A DNA stretch of 17,202 nucleotides from Clostridiales bacterium UBA1206. GTDB taxonomy: Bacteria > Bacillota > Clostridia > Oscillospirales > CAG-382. The notes beneath the pieces were generated by a model. It did not search any database, was not told where the DNA came from, and saw only the letters and a program-made list of their open reading frames with translations. Of the stretch, positions 14,211-17,202 are shown one piece after another (position 1 is the stretch's first letter; each line of letters opens with the position of its first letter). The DNA lies in NCBI GenBank assembly GCA_002310055.1, contig DBXS01000020.1, positions 157,857 through 175,058 of the forward strand, written 5' to 3'. Both the position numbers and the translations under genes were made by a program.

Positions 14211-15428
14211 TCTGGCGTCCAGGTCGCCGGAAATGAAGCGCGCCATAAAGTCGCTGCCTATGGGAATATAAAGCGAAGAATGAGCCGCCTCTTTTTCGGA
14301 ATATCTTTCGAACCCCGATCTTTTTCTGCTGCCGCTCGTGTACACGGCGAACGGCACCGGTTCGGGCGCGTGGGTGCGCAGACATATCGGCGTGGGGTGG
14401 TCGGGGAGCACCGCTATGCGGTATTCTTCGCCTTTTTCGCGGAACCGGTCCATAAGCGTTCCCACTATTTTTTCGTCTATGTTTTCAATGGCGGCGATCT
14501 TTGCGTTCACGTCGCCCTTGTGGCCGCATTCGTCGGGCGCCTCTATGTGGATGTAGACCAGGTCGTTGCCGCGTTCGAACGCCTCGATGGCGGCGCGCGC
14601 CTTTGCGGAATAATCGGTGACGCATCCGCCGGTGGCGCCGGGGACGAACGGAGTTTCCATACCCGCGCATTTGCCTATGCCTTTTATAAGGTCCACCGCG
14701 CAGATCACGGCGGCGTTAAGGCCTGTCTTTTCTTTGAACTGCGGCAGAGCCGGTTTTTTGCCCGGAGACCAGAACCACAGCGAATTGGCTTTTCTAAGTC
14801 CCCTCGATTCGCGGGCTTTGTTGACCGGATGCCCGTTCAATATCTCAAACGAGCGTTCCATAAGATCGCGGTAGAAACCGCATTCCGGCAGGTATTCTTC
14901 TATGCATTTGCCAAGAATATCGTGCGGGCGCGAAAACGCGTTGAAATCGGGCGCGTCATCCACCACAAAGCAGTGGCGGTAGCTCACGCCGGTGTGTATC
15001 GAAGTCCCCGCAGGGCACAGCTTTGACGCGCATTCTTCTATAAGCACGCGCGCTTCTTCGGTGGAGATCTCGCCCGAGGAATGGTCTATCATCGTCTTTT
15101 GCGCGTACGGCTCGCCGAAATCCGAAAGGCAAACCAGATTCGCGCGCACCGCGGTCTGATACGGCTTTAAGTCTATGCCCATGCTCATCGCCTCGAGCGG
15201 CGAGCGCCCGTGCGAATATATGAGCGGATCGTAGCCCATCACCGCGAGATTGGCGGTGTCGCTTTCGGGCACCATACCGTTCGGCACGGTCTTAAGCATA
15301 CCCAGCGTCCCGCGGGAAGCTATGTAATCCATATTGGGCGTGTCGGCGGCTTCTATGGGCGTCTTGCCCATAAGCTCGGCTATCGGGCGGTCGGCCATGC
15401 CGTCCGCCAGCACTACAAGATATTTCAT
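14199..15428 (-). CDS. apgM: Cofactor-independent phosphoglycerate mutase, archaeal (ApgM) type
   Basis: 409-residue alkaline-phosphatase-superfamily enzyme that would interconvert 3- and 2-phosphoglycerate. Metal ligand segment VVLADGMAD (Asp9) comes first, followed by PESDTANLAVMGYDP with the catalytic serine Ser56. APDECGHKGD and LPDHPTPICLRTH carry the remaining metal ligands. In many Clostridia this family is also annotated as a proposed homoserine kinase. No threonine genes are nearby, so context does not favour that reading. The ATG at 15426-15428 is preferred over a TTG five codons upstream, because GAGG (15438-15441 on the minus strand) then sits at normal spacing. It begins 4 nt after the rpiB stop codon. 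Family assignment is firm; the physiological substrate is less so. Confidence 0.88.
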   Translation of the reverse strand: MKYLVVLADGMADRPIAELMGKTPIEAADTPNMDYIASRGTLGMLKTVPNGMVPESDTANLAVMGYDPLIYSHGRSPLEAMSMGIDLKPYQTAVRANLVCLSDFGEPYAQKTMIDHSSGEISTEEARVLIEECASKLCPAGTSIHTGVSYRHCFVVDDAPDFNAFSRPHDILGKCIEEYLPECGFYRDLMERSFEILNGHPVNKARESRGLRKANSLWFWSPGKKPALPQFKEKTGLNAAVICAVDLIKGIGKCAGMETPFVPGATGGCVTDYSAKARAAIEAFERGNDLVYIHIEAPDECGHKGDVNAKIAAIENIDEKIVGTLMDRFREKGEEYRIAVLPDHPTPICLRTHAPEPVPFAVYTSGSRKRSGFERYSEKEAAHSSLYIPIGSDFMARFISGDLDARRLL

Positions 15429-15432
15429 AGGT

Positions 15433-15861
15433 TCAGTCCTCAAATTCGTTCACTCTTCTCGCGTGCCTGCCGCCTTCGAAACCCGTCGCCAGGAATACGC
15501 GCGCGCATTCCAGCGCGGTGTTTTCGTCCACCGCGGTCTGCCCGAAGCAGATGACGTTAGCGTCGTTGTGGCGGCGGCAGAATTCGGCGCCGTGCAGCTC
15601 GTGTATCAGCGCGGCGCGGCAGCCGCGGATCTTGTTGGCGGCTATGCTCATCCCTATGCCGCTGGTGCAGACCAGCACGCCGCGTTCGCATACGCCTTCC
15701 GCCACCGCGCGCGCCACCTTGCGCGCAAAGATGGGATAATCGCACGAATCTTTCGTAAACGTGCCCATATCGCAGATCTCGTGACCGTCTTCGCCCAGTT
15801 TCTGCATAAGGAACGTCTTAAGTTCAAGACCGCCGTGGTCGCATCCAAACGCTATTTTCAT
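15433..15861 (-). CDS. rpiB: Ribose-5-phosphate isomerase B (RpiB/LacA family)
   Basis: Interconverts ribose 5-phosphate and ribulose 5-phosphate in the pentose phosphate pathway. It encodes 142 residues, the normal length. GCDHGG (Asp8, His9), the catalytic-cysteine loop VCTSGIGMSIAANK (Cys65), and RRHNDANV (His98) with the closing GGRHARRV are all in place. Its ATG overlaps the tsaB stop codon (ATGA). With deoB in the same operon, which yields ribose 5-phosphate from nucleosides, it would feed that sugar phosphate into central carbon metabolism, ending with the mutase encoded next. A galactose-6-phosphate isomerase role is less likely in this setting. Confidence 0.94.
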   Translation of the reverse strand: MKIAFGCDHGGLELKTFLMQKLGEDGHEICDMGTFTKDSCDYPIFARKVARAVAEGVCERGVLVCTSGIGMSIAANKIRGCRAALIHELHGAEFCRRHNDANVICFGQTAVDENTALECARVFLATGFEGGRHARRVNEFED

Positions 15862-16547
15862 AATTTTTCATTCCTTTCACGTTCCGCCTGCGAAGCGCGC
15901 AGATACACCGGCCGCAGCTCGGCGTGGCTCACACATTCGCCCGCAAGGTATTTTTCAAGCCCCGTTTTGCATACCGAAAGCGCGTTCTGGTCTTCGGCGC
16001 ACAGCGGGGGGAGCTTTACGTTCCGTCTTCCGCCGCATTTGGAATAAAACAGCCGCGCGCCGTCGCCGCAGAGGATGACGTCGCGTTCGTTTTCGATTTC
16101 GGCGAGTATTTCATCAAACGAAACGCATCTGTCCGGGCAAAGACGTTTTCCGTCCTTGAACAGCGCGTTGTAGAACTGGTTTCTCCTTGCGTCCATAACG
16201 GGGCAGACGACGCCGCCGAAACCCGCGCAGTTCTGAGCGAGCGATTCAAGAGTCGAGACCCCCGCGCAGGGGATATCGCGCGCAAAGGCGAACCCTTTTG
16301 CCGTCGCCACGCCGATTCGCACTCCGGTGAACGAGCCGGGCCCTGCCGAAACGGCGACGAGGCCTATATCTTTAGGCGTGACGCCCAGCGCTTTGAGCGC
16401 GCCGTCGATGAGCGGCAGCAGCGATTCGGAATGCGTGAGCCCGTTTTTGAGCGAAAAGGAAGCGTGTTCGGTTATCACGCTGTCTTCGGCGCGGCAGCCC
16501 GCGGCGGCGGCCGTCACGGCGGTGGTATCGAGTCCCAGAATAAACAT
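15858..16547 (-). CDS. tsaB: tRNA t6A biosynthesis protein TsaB
   Basis: Non-catalytic ASKHA-fold partner of TsaD in N6-threonylcarbamoyl-adenosine formation at tRNA A37. It encodes 229 residues. ILGLDTTA at the N-terminus is the first phosphate-type loop, NGLTHSESLLPLID is the conserved helix, and SAGPGSFTGVRIGVATAKG (67-85) is the family hallmark. It starts 5 nt after the tsaE stop codon and its own stop overlaps rpiB. tsaD and rimI, which often follow in Bacillota, are not here, as rpiB takes that position. Confidence 0.95.
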   Translation of the reverse strand: MFILGLDTTAVTAAAAGCRAEDSVITEHASFSLKNGLTHSESLLPLIDGALKALGVTPKDIGLVAVSAGPGSFTGVRIGVATAKGFAFARDIPCAGVSTLESLAQNCAGFGGVVCPVMDARRNQFYNALFKDGKRLCPDRCVSFDEILAEIENERDVILCGDGARLFYSKCGGRRNVKLPPLCAEDQNALSVCKTGLEKYLAGECVSHAELRPVYLRASQAERERNEKL

Positions 16548-16552
16548 ACAGA

Positions 16553-16984
16553 TCAGTCCTTATATTCAACAGTTACGGTGCGTTCGTTTTCGCCCGTCGT
16601 TTCGATCTTTACGAATACCGATTCGGGCGGAAAACATTCCGCAAACAGGTCGCTCCATTCGGCTACGATTACTCCGCGCCGCTCTTCGTAATCGAAAAAT
16701 CCCGTGGAATACAGGTCGTCGGCGGAGCGGATTCGGTACAAATCGAAATGGAACACGTTTTGATTTTTGCCCAGGTATTCGTTGACAATGGCGAACGTGG
16801 GCGAATGCACGAGCTCAAGGCATTCGGGACATAGCGCCTGCACCAGCCCCGATGTGAACACCGTCTTGCCCGCGCCGAGTCCGCCCGTAAGGCATACGTA
16901 CCGCCGCTTTTCGGCGACCGGAGCCAGATCGTACGCCACGGCCATCGTCTCTTCGGGCGAATGTGTTACGGTAACGCTTTTCAT
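16553..16984 (-). CDS. tsaE: tRNA t6A biosynthesis ATPase TsaE
   Basis: Small P-loop ATPase that resets the TsaD-TsaB complex during t6A synthesis. It encodes 143 residues. The Walker A motif GGLGAGKT is at 34-41, with HSPTF and the characteristic FHFDLYRI (78-85) following, then VIVAEWSD near the C-terminus. All expected motifs are intact. The start codon overlaps the deoB stop in an ATGA, so translation is coupled to deoB. Confidence 0.95.
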   Translation of the reverse strand: MKSVTVTHSPEETMAVAYDLAPVAEKRRYVCLTGGLGAGKTVFTSGLVQALCPECLELVHSPTFAIVNEYLGKNQNVFHFDLYRIRSADDLYSTGFFDYEERRGVIVAEWSDLFAECFPPESVFVKIETTGENERTVTVEYKD

Positions 16985-17202
16985 TTTTTCACTTCCGGCT
17001 TTATTATCTTGTTAAGGAACGGCCTTCCGTTCGCGGGGCGCGGAACTCCGAGATAGTCGCACACCGTGCAGCCGATATCCGAAAAAGTGGATCTTCTGCC
17101 GAAGAAACCGGGCTTTACGCGCTTGCCGAAACATATTATGGGTATGTATTCGCGCGAATGGTCGGTGGAAGGCGTTGCGGGGTCGCAGCCGTGGTCGGCG
17201 GT
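16981..17202 (-). CDS. deoB: Phosphopentomutase, C-terminal fragment cut by the window edge
   Basis: The last 73 residues of a metalloenzyme of the alkaline phosphatase superfamily. TADHGCDP and STDHSREYIPII carry the last metal ligands, and FSDIGCTVCDYLGV is the typical phosphopentomutase end. The enzyme converts ribose 1-phosphate or deoxyribose 1-phosphate to the 5-phosphates in nucleoside salvage. Its stop (16981-16983) overlaps the tsaE start. The 5' part and the operon promoter lie beyond the window. Confidence 0.88.
   Translation of the reverse strand, partial: TADHGCDPATPSTDHSREYIPIICFGKRVKPGFFGRRSTFSDIGCTVCDYLGVPRPANGRPFLNKIIKPEVKK

Overview
The window looks like the chromosome of a moderately GC-rich member of the Clostridia (Bacillota), probably from an uncultured gut lineage. 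The evidence is the infB-rbfA-nrnA-truB gene order, strong GGAGG ribosome binding sites, ATGA start/stop overlaps, sigma-A-type promoters and short lipoprotein signal peptides. No rRNA, tRNA, CRISPR array, insertion sequence or phage gene is visible. The taxonomic placement is inference, since no marker gene could be searched.

Layout. (1) 1-3641, + strand: 3' end of a translation/RNA operon, with infB (5' truncated), rbfA, nrnA and truB tightly overlapped and closed by an intrinsic terminator at 3676-3722. (2) 3752-4618, +: an orphan ParB/Noc-type CTPase-like DNA-binding protein without a ParA. (3) 4658-5284, -: a small unknown protein built from two similar beta-rich halves, with a near-consensus promoter and its own terminator. 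(4) 5520-11328, +: a probable five-gene operon of unknown purpose. It holds a helical-repeat lipoprotein, a 517-residue secreted protein, a lipoprotein with a duplicated domain, a coiled-coil/zinc-ribbon protein and a reverse transcriptase (RT). (5) 11346-12041, -: a calcineurin-like phosphoesterase. (6) 12117-13988, -: an orphan oligopeptide-type ABC solute-binding lipoprotein with a near-consensus promoter. (7) 14199-17202, -: a housekeeping operon read deoB (partial) - tsaE - tsaB - rpiB - apgM.

The most interesting part is the RT module. The 201-nt gap before the RT holds a near-perfect 19-bp inverted repeat (9917-9935 and 10048-10067, one bulged A). It encloses about 112 nt that fold into several short hairpins, and the right arm ends 31 nt before the RT start codon. 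This is the architecture of a retron-type or DRT-type template RNA. However, the RT lacks the retron NAxxH and VTG signatures, the SQ of motif 4 in diversity-generating RTs, and an intron-like ribozyme context. I therefore propose an unclassified RT with its own structured non-coding RNA, possibly linked to the envelope and zinc-ribbon genes it appears to be co-transcribed with. The fold and the functional link are inference. The inverted repeat and the RT motifs are seen directly.
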